Assembly: GCA_020056155.1 (NCBI GenBank)
Contig: JAGVII010000657.1
Coordinates: 1-5,147 of the forward strand
Direction: 5' to 3'
DNA from: Afipia sp.
Lineage (GTDB): Bacteria > Pseudomonadota > Alphaproteobacteria > Rhizobiales > Xanthobacteraceae
DNA length: 5,147 nucleotides
Shown: piece by piece, positions 1-5,147 of the stretch
Position numbering within the stretch: the first letter of the stretch is position 1
Layout of the letters: each line of letters starts with the position of its first letter
Position numbers and translations under genes: made by a program
Notes under the pieces: generated by a model
The model's database searches: none
Told to the model about the DNA's origin: nothing
What the model saw: the letters and a program-made list of their open reading frames with translations, nothing else

Positions 1-213
1 GGTCAGGATCAGCTTGTTTTGCGAGGTCAACCGCAAGCGATAGGTTTCCTCGCCATGGGAGATGGTGATCTCGCGCGAGGAAACGAACAGGTCACGGCTC
101 TGGATACGGTTATCCGTCAAAGGGATCGAACGCTCAATTAGAGTCGTTCCAGATTGATCGCCGGCGTCTTTGCCCGAAATGCCGTCGGGGTCTTGGGGAG
201 AGCCAGCGTTCAT
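1..213 (-). CDS. hmuP: HemP/HmuP-family heme-uptake regulator, 3' end cut by window edge
   Basis: Reading the minus strand from the ATG at 213-211 gives an open frame of 71 codons that is still open at base 1. The C-terminal half carries the HemP-family signature: SREITISHGEETYRLRLTSQ (residues 46-65), then NKLILT. Family members normally end one or a few residues later (typically ...KLILTK), so little is missing. Residues 1-35 are polar and rich in Asp, Gly and Ser, with no recognisable motif. A possible ribosome site (AGGA) lies about 12 bases upstream, slightly far. HemP proteins were named from hemin-uptake loci. In Bradyrhizobium japonicum the homologue HmuP is a co-activator, with Irr, of heme-utilisation genes. 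The gene is divergent from hmuR across a 242-bp region holding an Irr-box-like palindrome, which fits that role. The family call rests on the C-terminal motif; the regulatory role is inferred from the homologue. Confidence 0.88.
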   Translation of the reverse strand, partial: MNAGSPQDPDGISGKDAGDQSGTTLIERSIPLTDNRIQSRDLFVSSREITISHGEETYRLRLTSQNKLILT

Positions 214-287
214 CCGCTTTGCGAGTCCTGTTTCGGAAAGTCTTTGTTGTTCTTAAGTTTGTCAGCGGGCGAATTCCAACACTCCAG

Positions 288-304
288 TTTACAATAGGTT
301 TAAA
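288..304. promoter_or_regulatory. Candidate Irr box (iron control element, ICE)
   Basis: The 17-bp site reads TTTACAA-TAG-GTTTAAA. Against the Irr-box consensus as I recall it (TTTAGAA-N3-TTCTAAA), I count 12 of 14 informative positions. It also sits inside a perfect 7-bp inverted repeat, CAGTTTA (285-291) and TAAACTG (301-307), with a 9-bp spacer. It lies between hmuP (minus) and hmuR (plus), 152 bp upstream of the hmuR start and 75 bp upstream of the hmuP start, in the most AT-rich part of the gap. In Bradyrhizobium japonicum Irr binds such elements in heme-uptake promoters and acts positively there together with HmuP. The palindrome is seen directly; the identity of the binding protein is inference. 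Confidence 0.55.
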
Positions 305-455
305 CTGCCCCTTCGCTGGTTGACCCCAGGGGGCATTTTACGAAAAGTGGCAACACGTTGGCAAAGGGCCAGCGGATTCTCAGAGCCAGCCAGCCGCCTT
401 CGGGCGATGCCCGCCAGCCGCATCACAAAAAACATCAAGAAGATTTGGGGCTGTC
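305..455 (+). other. hmuR upstream leader region, promoter not resolved
   Basis: This GC-rich stretch between the ICE-like site and the hmuR start has no gene that I can support. A possible -35 box TTGACC (320-325) lies 16 bp downstream of the ICE-like site, but the hexamer 17 bp further on (AAAAGT, 343-348) is a poor -10, so no promoter is called. Structure that can be seen: the pair TGCCCC (306-311) and GGGGCA (330-335) followed by TTTTA; four copies of GCCAGC starting at 368, 385, 389 and 413; and a small hairpin CGCC-TTCG-GGCG (395-406), whose C(UUCG)G loop is unusually stable in RNA. The ribosome site for hmuR is probably GGGG at 447-450, five bases before the ATG. Confidence 0.4.
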
Positions 456-2837
456 ATGTCTGGGCTGAACGCGCGCGCGTGCGCGCTGTTGCTATCTGTG
501 TCTGTCGTTGTGCTGGGAGCGGTGGTTGCCGCTGGGCCAGTACATGCGCAATCCGCTGAAACGTCCAGCCTGGCTGCTCAACCTGCCAAGCCGAAGCCGA
601 TCAAGCGCAAGCGCTCTGGTGCGCCGATGGCGGAAGTGCCTGTGCCGCAGGCACAGCTGATGAACGCGAACGCCCAGATCGGACAGCCTGTCTATCAGCC
701 GCTGGATGAAATCACGGTGGCTGCCTCGAAGACCGAAGAGCGCGCAATCGATGCGCTGGCGCCGGTCAGCGTGGTGACGCTGGAGCAGATACAGGGGCGT
801 CAGGCGTCGCGCGTCGGCGATCTCGTCTACAATATACCCGGCGTCTGGCTGCAGGATCGCGGTGACGATCCGTCCACGTCGATCAACATTCGCGGTTTGC
901 AGGACTTCGGCCGTGTCGCGGTGGTGGTCGATGGCGCGCGTCAGAACTATCAGCGTACCGGCCACAACTCGAATGGCTCGTTCTTCCTCAATCCTGAGCT
1001 GATCGGCGGCATCGACATCGTGCGCGGCCCGACCGCCAACATCTACGGCTCCGGCGCGATCGGCGGCGTGGCATCATTCCGCACCAAGGACATTCAGGAC
1101 GTGGTGCGCCCCGGCGAACGCTGGGGTGTCGATACCAACACTGTGTTCGGCACCAACAGCGGCCGCGCGCTCGGATCGATCTTTGGCGGTGTGCACGTCA
1201 ATCCGAACGTCGATGTATTCGCGGGCGGTACCTACTCAACGCAGAACAACTACAAGGACGGCCTCGGCATCACGGTCGAGAACACCGCGCAGCGGCTCTC
1301 GAGCGGTATCGCAAAACTGACTGTGCGCCCGGCGGACGGACACGAGATCAAGCTCGGCGGCATCTTCCAGGAAGACATCTATAACGTTGGCCAGCCTCGC
1401 CGTCCGGTGGGGCAGCCATTCGCGCAGCCGGGAGCGGCGGGCAACGGCACGTCGGTCTACGCGACCAACCTCAAGAACTACACCACAACGCTCGGCTGGA
1501 AATACGCGCGGCCCGACGACCAGATTTTTGACTGGGACGCCAAGATCTACTGGAATCGGACCGACAGCCAGCAGGTCAAGACCATGCACAACTCGACATT
1601 GGCGACCGGCAATTGCACGGGCGGTCAGCCTGGCAACAGCATCACCGGCTGCGTCGGCGATCGGCGCAGCTATCTGATCGACACGTTCGGATTCGACGTT
1701 CACAACACGTCGCGCTTTGCTGCCGGCGACTGGCGCCACGCTGTTACCTACGGTGGCGACGGCTTCCGTGACGACGTTTCGACCGCAGACAAGAGCGGCA
1801 ATTCCAACAAGACCACGCCGGGCGGCGAGCGCACGGTGACCGGCGCTTTCGTCCAGTGGAAGGCCAACTATACCTCGCTGTTCGAGATGGTCAGCGCGAT
1901 TCGCTATGACAATTACCAACTCAATTCGTCGGCGGGCTCGGCCAGCGGCGACCGCTTCTCGCCGAAGATCACGATCGGACTGCTGCCCGCAAGCGTCGTG
2001 ACGCCTTACGTGAGCTACGCGGAAGGCTATCGCGCGCCCTCGATCACCGAAACGCTGGTGGACAGCGCCCATGTGGCAACCGGCGCCGGGCAGGGTGACT
2101 TTTCAATCTGCCCGGACGGTACGCGCGGCTTCTTCTGCTTCCTGCCGAATCCCAATTTGCGCCCCGAGGTCGGCAAGACCAAGGAAATCGGCGTCAACAT
2201 CAAGAAGAACGATCTTTTCAGGGCCGGCGACAGCTTCCGCGGCAAGCTGAACCTCTTCCGGAACGACGTCGATGACTACATCGACAGCGTTCAGTTCACC
2301 GGACCTCCGTTCAATTCCTTCCCGCCGATTCCTGGCATGTTCCCGACGACGTATCTTCAGTATCAGAACATTGCGCATGCTCGCATCCAGGGCTTCGAAG
2401 CCGAAACGATGTACGACGCCAACGACTATTTCGTGGGTGTGTCGCTGACGCTGCAGGAAGGCAAGAACACCCAGACCAATATCGGCCTCTACAGCATCCA
2501 GCCGCAGAAGGTGACGACGACAGCGGGCCTGCGCTTCCTCGACAATCAGGTGATACTGTCGGCGATGTGGACGTCGGTGAAAAGCAACACCGATATTCCG
2601 GTTACCTATCTGCCGGGCACGTCCTACGACCTGGTCAACCTGTATCTGCAGGTAAGGCCGACGAAGGACTTCGCGCTGAACTTCTCGGTCGAGAACATTC
2701 TCAACCAGTACTACCGGCCTTACGCCATTCCGCGCGCCGCCGACTTCACGTCTCCGCAGAACGACGTGCTGTGGGCCAGCGCCGGCGCAGGCATCGTCTA
2801 CAAGGCCGGTCTCAGGTACCATTTCGGAGGAAGCTGA
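456..2837 (+). CDS. hmuR: TonB-dependent outer-membrane heme/hemoglobin receptor, HmuR type
   Basis: The 793-residue product binds heme or heme-proteins at the cell surface and moves heme into the periplasm using TonB-ExbBD energy. Residues 1-31 form a signal peptide (hydrophobic core 10-26, cleavage after VHA). A Pro/Lys/Arg-rich linker (about 40-60) precedes a TonB box, DEITVA (84-89). The plug spans about 96-212, with the typical NIRGLQDFGR, DIVRGP and GSGAIGG motifs. The beta-barrel fills the rest and ends GLRYHFGGS. Heme-receptor hallmarks are present: YRAP (525-528) and NPNL (565-568), with His539 between them, and a plug histidine (His170) in TGH, comparable to the two heme-binding histidines of Yersinia HemR. 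Cysteine pairs 387/399 and 552/561 probably form disulfides in surface loops. The ATG at 456 is chosen because it gives the full signal peptide. Regulation is probably through the ICE-like site upstream. The family call is secure; exact ligand preference (free heme or hemoglobin) cannot be read from sequence. Confidence 0.95.
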   Translation: MSGLNARACALLLSVSVVVLGAVVAAGPVHAQSAETSSLAAQPAKPKPIKRKRSGAPMAEVPVPQAQLMNANAQIGQPVYQPLDEITVAASKTEERAIDALAPVSVVTLEQIQGRQASRVGDLVYNIPGVWLQDRGDDPSTSINIRGLQDFGRVAVVVDGARQNYQRTGHNSNGSFFLNPELIGGIDIVRGPTANIYGSGAIGGVASFRTKDIQDVVRPGERWGVDTNTVFGTNSGRALGSIFGGVHVNPNVDVFAGGTYSTQNNYKDGLGITVENTAQRLSSGIAKLTVRPADGHEIKLGGIFQEDIYNVGQPRRPVGQPFAQPGAAGNGTSVYATNLKNYTTTLGWKYARPDDQIFDWDAKIYWNRTDSQQVKTMHNSTLATGNCTGGQPGNSITGCVGDRRSYLIDTFGFDVHNTSRFAAGDWRHAVTYGGDGFRDDVSTADKSGNSNKTTPGGERTVTGAFVQWKANYTSLFEMVSAIRYDNYQLNSSAGSASGDRFSPKITIGLLPASVVTPYVSYAEGYRAPSITETLVDSAHVATGAGQGDFSICPDGTRGFFCFLPNPNLRPEVGKTKEIGVNIKKNDLFRAGDSFRGKLNLFRNDVDDYIDSVQFTGPPFNSFPPIPGMFPTTYLQYQNIAHARIQGFEAETMYDANDYFVGVSLTLQEGKNTQTNIGLYSIQPQKVTTTAGLRFLDNQVILSAMWTSVKSNTDIPVTYLPGTSYDLVNLYLQVRPTKDFALNFSVENILNQYYRPYAIPRAADFTSPQNDVLWASAGAGIVYKAGLRYHFGGS

Positions 2838-2879
2838 GCGCGAAACGTTCAGGTAGCTGCTTCCGATAGCAAACAGGCT

Positions 2880-2910
2880 TATGCCGCGCAGAGAGTTTCC
2901 GCGCGGCATA
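2880..2910. terminator. 10-bp hairpin after hmuR, lacking a T-run
   Basis: TATGCCGCGC (2880-2889) and GCGCGGCATA (2901-2910) are perfect inverted copies around an 11-base loop, starting 43 bases after the hmuR stop. The stem is GC-rich and strong, but the bases after it (TTGCGTTGAA) do not form a proper T-run, nor does the other strand offer one. It could be a weak or leaky terminator, a 3'-end stabiliser of the hmuR message, or an RNA processing site that sets different levels for the receptor and for the two downstream genes. The hairpin is certain; its function is not. Confidence 0.5.
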
Positions 2911-2996
2911 TTGCGTTGAATCGCTCAAGGATGCGGGTGAGGCCCCTTTGATAAACCGCCAGACGCCTTTAAGGTAAGGCAAACAGGAGAAGACAT

Positions 2997-3332
2997 ATGT
3001 TTATTGCGATGAACCGATTCCAGGTGAAGACCGGATCCGAACAGGCGTTCGAGACGGTGTGGGCGACGCGCGAGTCGTACCTCAGCGAGTTGGCGGGCTT
3101 TATCGAGTTTCACCTGCTGCGTGGTCCCGTGGCTGAGGATCATACGCTGTATTCGACGCACACGTTGTGGGCCGACAAGGCCTCGTTCGAGGCATGGACC
3201 AAGTCTGAGCAGTTCCGGAAGGCGCATGCGCGTGCCGATAACCAGACCGGCCCGAGTCTCTATCTCGGTCACCCAAAATTCGAAGGCTTCGACATCATCC
3301 AGACCGAGCGCAAGACCAGCGCCGCTGCCTGA
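2997..3332 (+). CDS. hmuQ: HmuQ-type heme-degrading monooxygenase (IsdG/ABM fold)
   Basis: The 111-residue product belongs to the antibiotic-biosynthesis-monooxygenase fold group, in its IsdG-like heme-degrading branch. It starts MFIAMNRFQVKTGSEQAFE, the first beta strand and helix of the fold. The three residues that define IsdG-type enzymes are visible: Asn6, Trp67 in FEAWTKSEQF, and His77 (KAHA), the likely heme ligand, at the same spacing as Trp67 and His77 of Staphylococcus IsdG. Bradyrhizobium japonicum HmuQ, encoded in its heme-uptake locus, has been shown to degrade heme, so the expected role is to open the tetrapyrrole in the cytoplasm and free iron; the exact bilin product is not predictable. 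A strong ribosome site (AGGAGA, 2985-2990) sits six bases before the ATG. The gene follows hmuR after 159 bp and a hairpin, and leads directly into hutX. I see no convincing promoter in the gap, so at least partial readthrough from hmuR is likely. Confidence 0.9.
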   Translation: MFIAMNRFQVKTGSEQAFETVWATRESYLSELAGFIEFHLLRGPVAEDHTLYSTHTLWADKASFEAWTKSEQFRKAHARADNQTGPSLYLGHPKFEGFDIIQTERKTSAAA

Positions 3333-3343
3333 AAGTCTCATCC

Positions 3344-3844
3344 ATGCTGAGCACTGATCTCGCCGATCTGAAAAAGCACATGGCGGAGAGCCCCGGCGGC
3401 GTCATCGAAGACGTCGCGCGGGACAAGAACGTCACGGCTCGTGCCGTGATCGAGGCATTGCCGGAGGAGATGCGCAGCTTCGCGCCGGGCTCCGCGTTCG
3501 TGGCCGCGATGCAGGACATCGCCACATGGGGCGAGGTGACGCTGATCATCCACACTGAAGACGGCATCTTCGAGGTCACCGAGCCTGTCGGCGGCGGTGA
3601 AATCGGACGCGGCTACTACAACATCATGAAGCCGAAGGGCATGCACGGGCATCTGCGTCACGAGCGTTGCGGCGGGATCGCCTTCGTCGAGCGTCCGTTC
3701 ATGGGCAAGTCGTCGGCCTTCGTGGCGTTTCTCAACATCGATGGCGGCGTGATGTTCAAGGTCTTCGTCGGCCGCGACGAGAACCGGGCGCTCAAGGCCG
3801 ATCAGCTCGAGTCGTTCCGCGCGCTGGCGAAGAAGCTGGGTTAA
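3344..3844 (+). CDS. hutX: HutX/ChuX-family cytosolic heme carrier protein
   Basis: The 166-residue length is typical of the HutX family (Vibrio HutX, E. coli ChuX), soluble cytoplasmic proteins that bind imported heme and pass it to a degrading enzyme or hold it safely. The N-terminal part (about 1-45) is a small helical region ending in VIEALPEEMRSF. The conserved core follows: TWGEVTLIIHTEDGIFE (61-77), GRGYYNIMKPKGMHGHLR (88-105), and C-terminal stretches with AFVERPFMGKSSAF and MFKVFVGRDENRAL. Candidate heme ligands are His70 and His101 or His103, which correspond by position to the two histidines reported for ChuX. There is no signal peptide or membrane segment. The ATG lies 11 bases after the hmuQ stop, with GAAAG (3331-3335) as a modest ribosome site, so translation is probably coupled to hmuQ. 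Pairing with HmuQ suggests carrier-to-enzyme heme transfer (inference). Confidence 0.93.
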   Translation: MLSTDLADLKKHMAESPGGVIEDVARDKNVTARAVIEALPEEMRSFAPGSAFVAAMQDIATWGEVTLIIHTEDGIFEVTEPVGGGEIGRGYYNIMKPKGMHGHLRHERCGGIAFVERPFMGKSSAFVAFLNIDGGVMFKVFVGRDENRALKADQLESFRALAKKLG

Positions 3845-3867
3845 CGATCCTCGTCGTAACGAAATGC

Positions 3868-3897
3868 AAAAATGGCCGGGTTTCCCCGGCCATTTTT
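3868..3897. terminator. Strong intrinsic terminator closing the heme operon
   Basis: A perfect 13-bp stem, AAAAATGGCCGGG (3868-3880) and CCCGGCCATTTTT (3885-3897), closes a 4-base loop and runs into TTTTTCTTTTC. It begins 24 bases after the hutX stop. Because the left arm begins with five A, it also provides a T-run on the minus strand and could stop transcription coming from the convergent efflux gene. Confidence 0.93.
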
Positions 3898-3919
3898 CTT
3901 TTCACGGAAGTTTTTTCAG

Positions 3920-4007
3920 CGTCATTGCGAGGAGCGTAGCGACGAAGCAATCCAGCCCTTGCTGAAGGATAGCTTAGCTGGATTGCTTCGTTTCGCTCGC
4001 AATGACG
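3920..4007. repeat. Intergenic palindromic repeat, full unit
   Basis: A long imperfect inverted repeat. Outer arms CGTCATTGCGAG (3920-3931) and CTCGCAATGACG (3996-4007) pair over 12 bp; inner arms ACGAAGCAATCCAGC (3942-3956) and GCTGGATTGCTTCGT (3977-3991) pair over 15 bp. Between them lies an unequal internal bulge of 10 bases (3932-3941) on the left and 4 bases (3992-3995) on the right; the loop is 3957-3976. I recognise the arm sequence as a dispersed intergenic repeat common in Bradyrhizobium and relatives (from memory, not searched). It lies between the terminator and the convergent efflux gene, the usual place for REP-like elements. No coding potential. Confidence 0.88.
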
Positions 4008-4021
4008 AACGGGAGAAAGTT

Positions 4022-4076
4022 GCGACCGAAGCAATCCAGCCTTTGGAGGGGCAAGGACCGGATTGCTTCGTGTCGC
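4022..4076. repeat. Second, shortened copy of the palindromic repeat
   Basis: CGAAGCAATCC (4027-4037) and GGATTGCTTCG (4060-4070) repeat the inner arms of the unit 15 bp upstream around a new, unrelated loop. Pairing extends outward through GCGAC (4022-4026) and GTCGC (4072-4076) with one bulged base at 4071. The outer CGTCATTGCGAG arms of the full unit are absent, so this is either a degenerate or a distinct short subtype arranged in tandem. Confidence 0.8.
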
Positions 4077-4077
4077 G

Positions 4078-4113
4078 GGCGCATCGCTGTCACGGGCAAT
4101 GCAGCTGTGCGCC
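4078..4113. repeat. Short imperfect hairpin next to the repeats
   Basis: GGCGCATCGCTG (4078-4089) and CAGCTGTGCGCC (4102-4113) pair at 10 of 12 positions around a 12-base loop, starting one base after the second palindromic unit. Its sequence is unrelated to the repeat arms. It may be part of the repeat cluster or a 3' structure of the efflux mRNA. No function is claimed. Confidence 0.4.
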
Positions 4114-4121
4114 ATCTCGTG

Positions 4122-4137
4122 GCCCGCGCGAGCGGGC
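4122..4137 (-). terminator. Weak hairpin at the efflux gene stop codon
   Basis: GCCCGC (4122-4127) and GCGGGC (4132-4137) form a 6-bp stem with a 4-base loop, touching the stop codon of the minus-strand efflux gene. No T-run follows on that strand, so it is at best a weak terminator. The palindromic repeats or the strong terminator at 3868-3897 may end this transcript instead. Confidence 0.3.
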
Positions 4138-5147
4138 TATTCGGCAGCATCCTTCAGCGCATGAGGCGCGGCGTGCGCGGGGATGGGCTCGATCGAGCTT
4201 GCGCCGTGCTGGGCCAGCGGCTTGTTGCCGGTGAGGCCTCGCAGCAGCACGTAAAACACCGGCGTGAAGAAGATGCCGAACGCGGTGACGCCGATCATGC
4301 CGGAGAACACCGCGATGCCCATGGCGTGACGCATCTCCGCGCCCGCGCCGACCGATGTCACCAGAGGCACCACGCCCATGATGAAGGCGATCGACGTCAT
4401 CAGGATCGGCCGCAGCCGCAAGCGGCTGGCTTCGATCGCCGCCGCGATCGGCGTGCGTCCGGCAAACTCAAGTTCGCGTGCGAACTCCACGATCAGAATC
4501 GCGTTCTTGGCCGACAACCCGACCAGAACGAACAGGCCGATCTGGGTGAAGATGTTGTTGTCGTTGCCGGTGATCCACACGCCGAACATCGCGGCCAGCA
4601 GCGACATCGGCACGATCATGATGATTGCCAGCGGCAGCATCAGGCTTTCATACTGCGCAGCGAGCACCAGGAACACCAGCAGCATCACGATCGGGAAGAT
4701 GTAGAGCGAGGTGTTGCCCGCGATGATCTCCTGATAGGTCAGATCCGTCCACTCAAAGCCGATGCCCTTGGGCAGCGTTTCATTGGCGATGCGCGCGACA
4801 GCGGCTTGCGACTGGCCGGTGGAATAGCCCGGCGCGGTATCGCCGTTGATGTCGGCGGCAAGGAAGCCGTTGTAGCGCATCGCGCTTTCGGGGCCGGCGG
4901 TTGATTGCAGCCGCAGCAGCACCGACAGCGGGATCATCTCGCCGGCCGTCGAGCGCACTTTCAACTGGCCGACGTCTTCCGACCGCGCGCGGAATTTGCC
5001 GTCGGCTTGCACGCGCACCGAATAGACCCGGCCGAATTTGTTGAAGTCGTTGACGTAGTACGAGCCGAGGTAAACCTGCAGGGTTTCGAAGATGCTGGTG
5101 ATCGGCACGTTGAGCTGGCGCGCGCGGGTGCGGTCGATGTCCGCATA
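4137..5147 (-). CDS. RND multidrug efflux transporter, HAE1 family (MexF/AcrB type), C-terminal part
   Basis: The minus-strand frame is open from the right window edge (first residues YADIDRTRARQLN) to the TAG at 4139-4137, giving the last 336 residues of a protein that is usually about 1,040-1,060 long. The N-terminal two thirds lie outside the window. It is an inner-membrane proton-driven pump that exports drugs and other amphiphiles with a periplasmic adaptor and outer-membrane channel. Visible parts: the end of the porter/docking region (ETLQVYLGSYYVNDFNKFGR, about 20-39), LTYQEIIAGNT (about 136-146), then five membrane helices equivalent to AcrB TM8-TM12 at about 147-165, 171-192, 199-222, 246-266 and 277-302. 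The AKNAILIVEFA motif (213-223) is typical of the family. The wording around TM8-TM10 resembles MexF more than AcrB. The tail after TM12 is short and Ala/Pro-rich. It is convergent with and functionally separate from the heme genes; substrate is not predictable. Confidence 0.95.
   Translation of the reverse strand, partial: YADIDRTRARQLNVPITSIFETLQVYLGSYYVNDFNKFGRVYSVRVQADGKFRARSEDVGQLKVRSTAGEMIPLSVLLRLQSTAGPESAMRYNGFLAADINGDTAPGYSTGQSQAAVARIANETLPKGIGFEWTDLTYQEIIAGNTSLYIFPIVMLLVFLVLAAQYESLMLPLAIIMIVPMSLLAAMFGVWITGNDNNIFTQIGLFVLVGLSAKNAILIVEFARELEFAGRTPIAAAIEASRLRLRPILMTSIAFIMGVVPLVTSVGAGAEMRHAMGIAVFSGMIGVTAFGIFFTPVFYVLLRGLTGNKPLAQHGASSIEPIPAHAAPHALKDAAE

Noticed and set aside
320..348. sigma-70-like promoter TTGACC-N17-AAAAGT for hmuR
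   Set aside because: The -35 hexamer is fair but the -10 matches only three of six positions, so it is mentioned only as a possibility.
320..559. 79-codon open frame (TTG start) overlapping the leader and the hmuR start
   Set aside because: It overlaps the clear hmuR signal peptide in another frame, has no ribosome site or recognisable motif, and its composition looks like a frame shadow.
1236..2072. Long minus-strand open frame inside hmuR (278 codons)
   Set aside because: Arg/Val/Ala-rich product with no motifs, wholly antisense to a well-supported receptor gene; expected in GC-rich coding DNA.
456..2837. Siderophore receptor instead of heme receptor
   Set aside because: The YRAP and NPNL motifs with the intervening histidine, and the adjacent HmuQ, HutX and HmuP genes, favour heme as the ligand.
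2103..2909. Minus-strand open frame covering the hmuR end and the hairpin (268 codons)
   Set aside because: Antisense to conserved receptor barrel sequence, low-complexity Arg/Val composition, no family motif.
2916..2955. Separate promoter for hmuQ (TTGAAT 2916-2921 with GATAAA 2950-2955)
   Set aside because: The spacing of 28 bases is far too long for a working pair, and no better pair or Irr box was found.
3898..4136. Possible CRISPR array or attachment site in the repeat region
   Set aside because: The repeats are inverted, of unequal size and lack regular spacers; no tRNA, integrase or cas gene is present in the window.
3872..4234. 120-codon plus-strand frame across the terminator and repeats
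   Set aside because: It is made of terminator and palindromic repeat sequence and runs into the antisense of the efflux gene.
4002..4904. 300-codon plus-strand frame antisense to the efflux pump
   Set aside because: His/Arg/Asp/Gln-rich translation is the typical shadow of membrane-protein codons; the minus-strand RND motifs are unmistakable.

Overview
The window looks like chromosomal DNA of an alphaproteobacterium of the Bradyrhizobium / Rhodopseudomonas / Afipia / Nitrobacter group. Three things point there: a heme-uptake gene set with the rhizobial make-up (HmuP, HmuR, HmuQ, HutX), an Irr-box-like palindrome in its control region, and an intergenic palindromic repeat (core CGTCATTGCGAG ... 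ACGAAGCAATCCAGC) of a kind I associate with these genomes. Genus cannot be fixed from this sequence alone.

Layout. Positions 1-213 (minus strand) hold the start and almost all of a HemP/HmuP-family gene, cut by the window edge. Positions 214-455 form a divergent control region with a 17-bp Irr-box (ICE)-like palindrome at 288-304, followed by a GC-rich leader. Positions 456-2837 (+) encode a TonB-dependent outer-membrane heme receptor of the HmuR type. A 10-bp-stem hairpin without a T-run (2880-2910) lies before a tight pair on the + strand: an IsdG/HmuQ-type heme-degrading enzyme (2997-3332) and a HutX-type cytosolic heme carrier (3344-3844). A strong hairpin terminator (3868-3897) closes the block. 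Positions 3898-4136 hold two copies of a palindromic intergenic repeat plus short hairpins. Convergent to all this, 4137-5147 (minus) is the C-terminal third of an RND multidrug efflux transporter of the MexF/AcrB class, running off the right edge.

How it works together (partly inference from known families). HmuR takes up heme across the outer membrane with TonB energy. An inner-membrane ABC importer (HmuTUV), not in this window, would bring it into the cytoplasm. HutX would hold or pass on the heme, and HmuQ would open the ring and free the iron. In Bradyrhizobium japonicum HmuP is known as a co-activator of Irr-dependent expression of heme-use genes, so its gene lying back to back with hmuR across an Irr-box-like site makes this a compact self-regulated module. 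The efflux pump is a separate unit.

I do not see a wholly new system. The most interesting points are the regulatory palindrome, the receptor-degrader-carrier grouping with an unexplained hairpin in the middle, and the tandem palindromic repeats.
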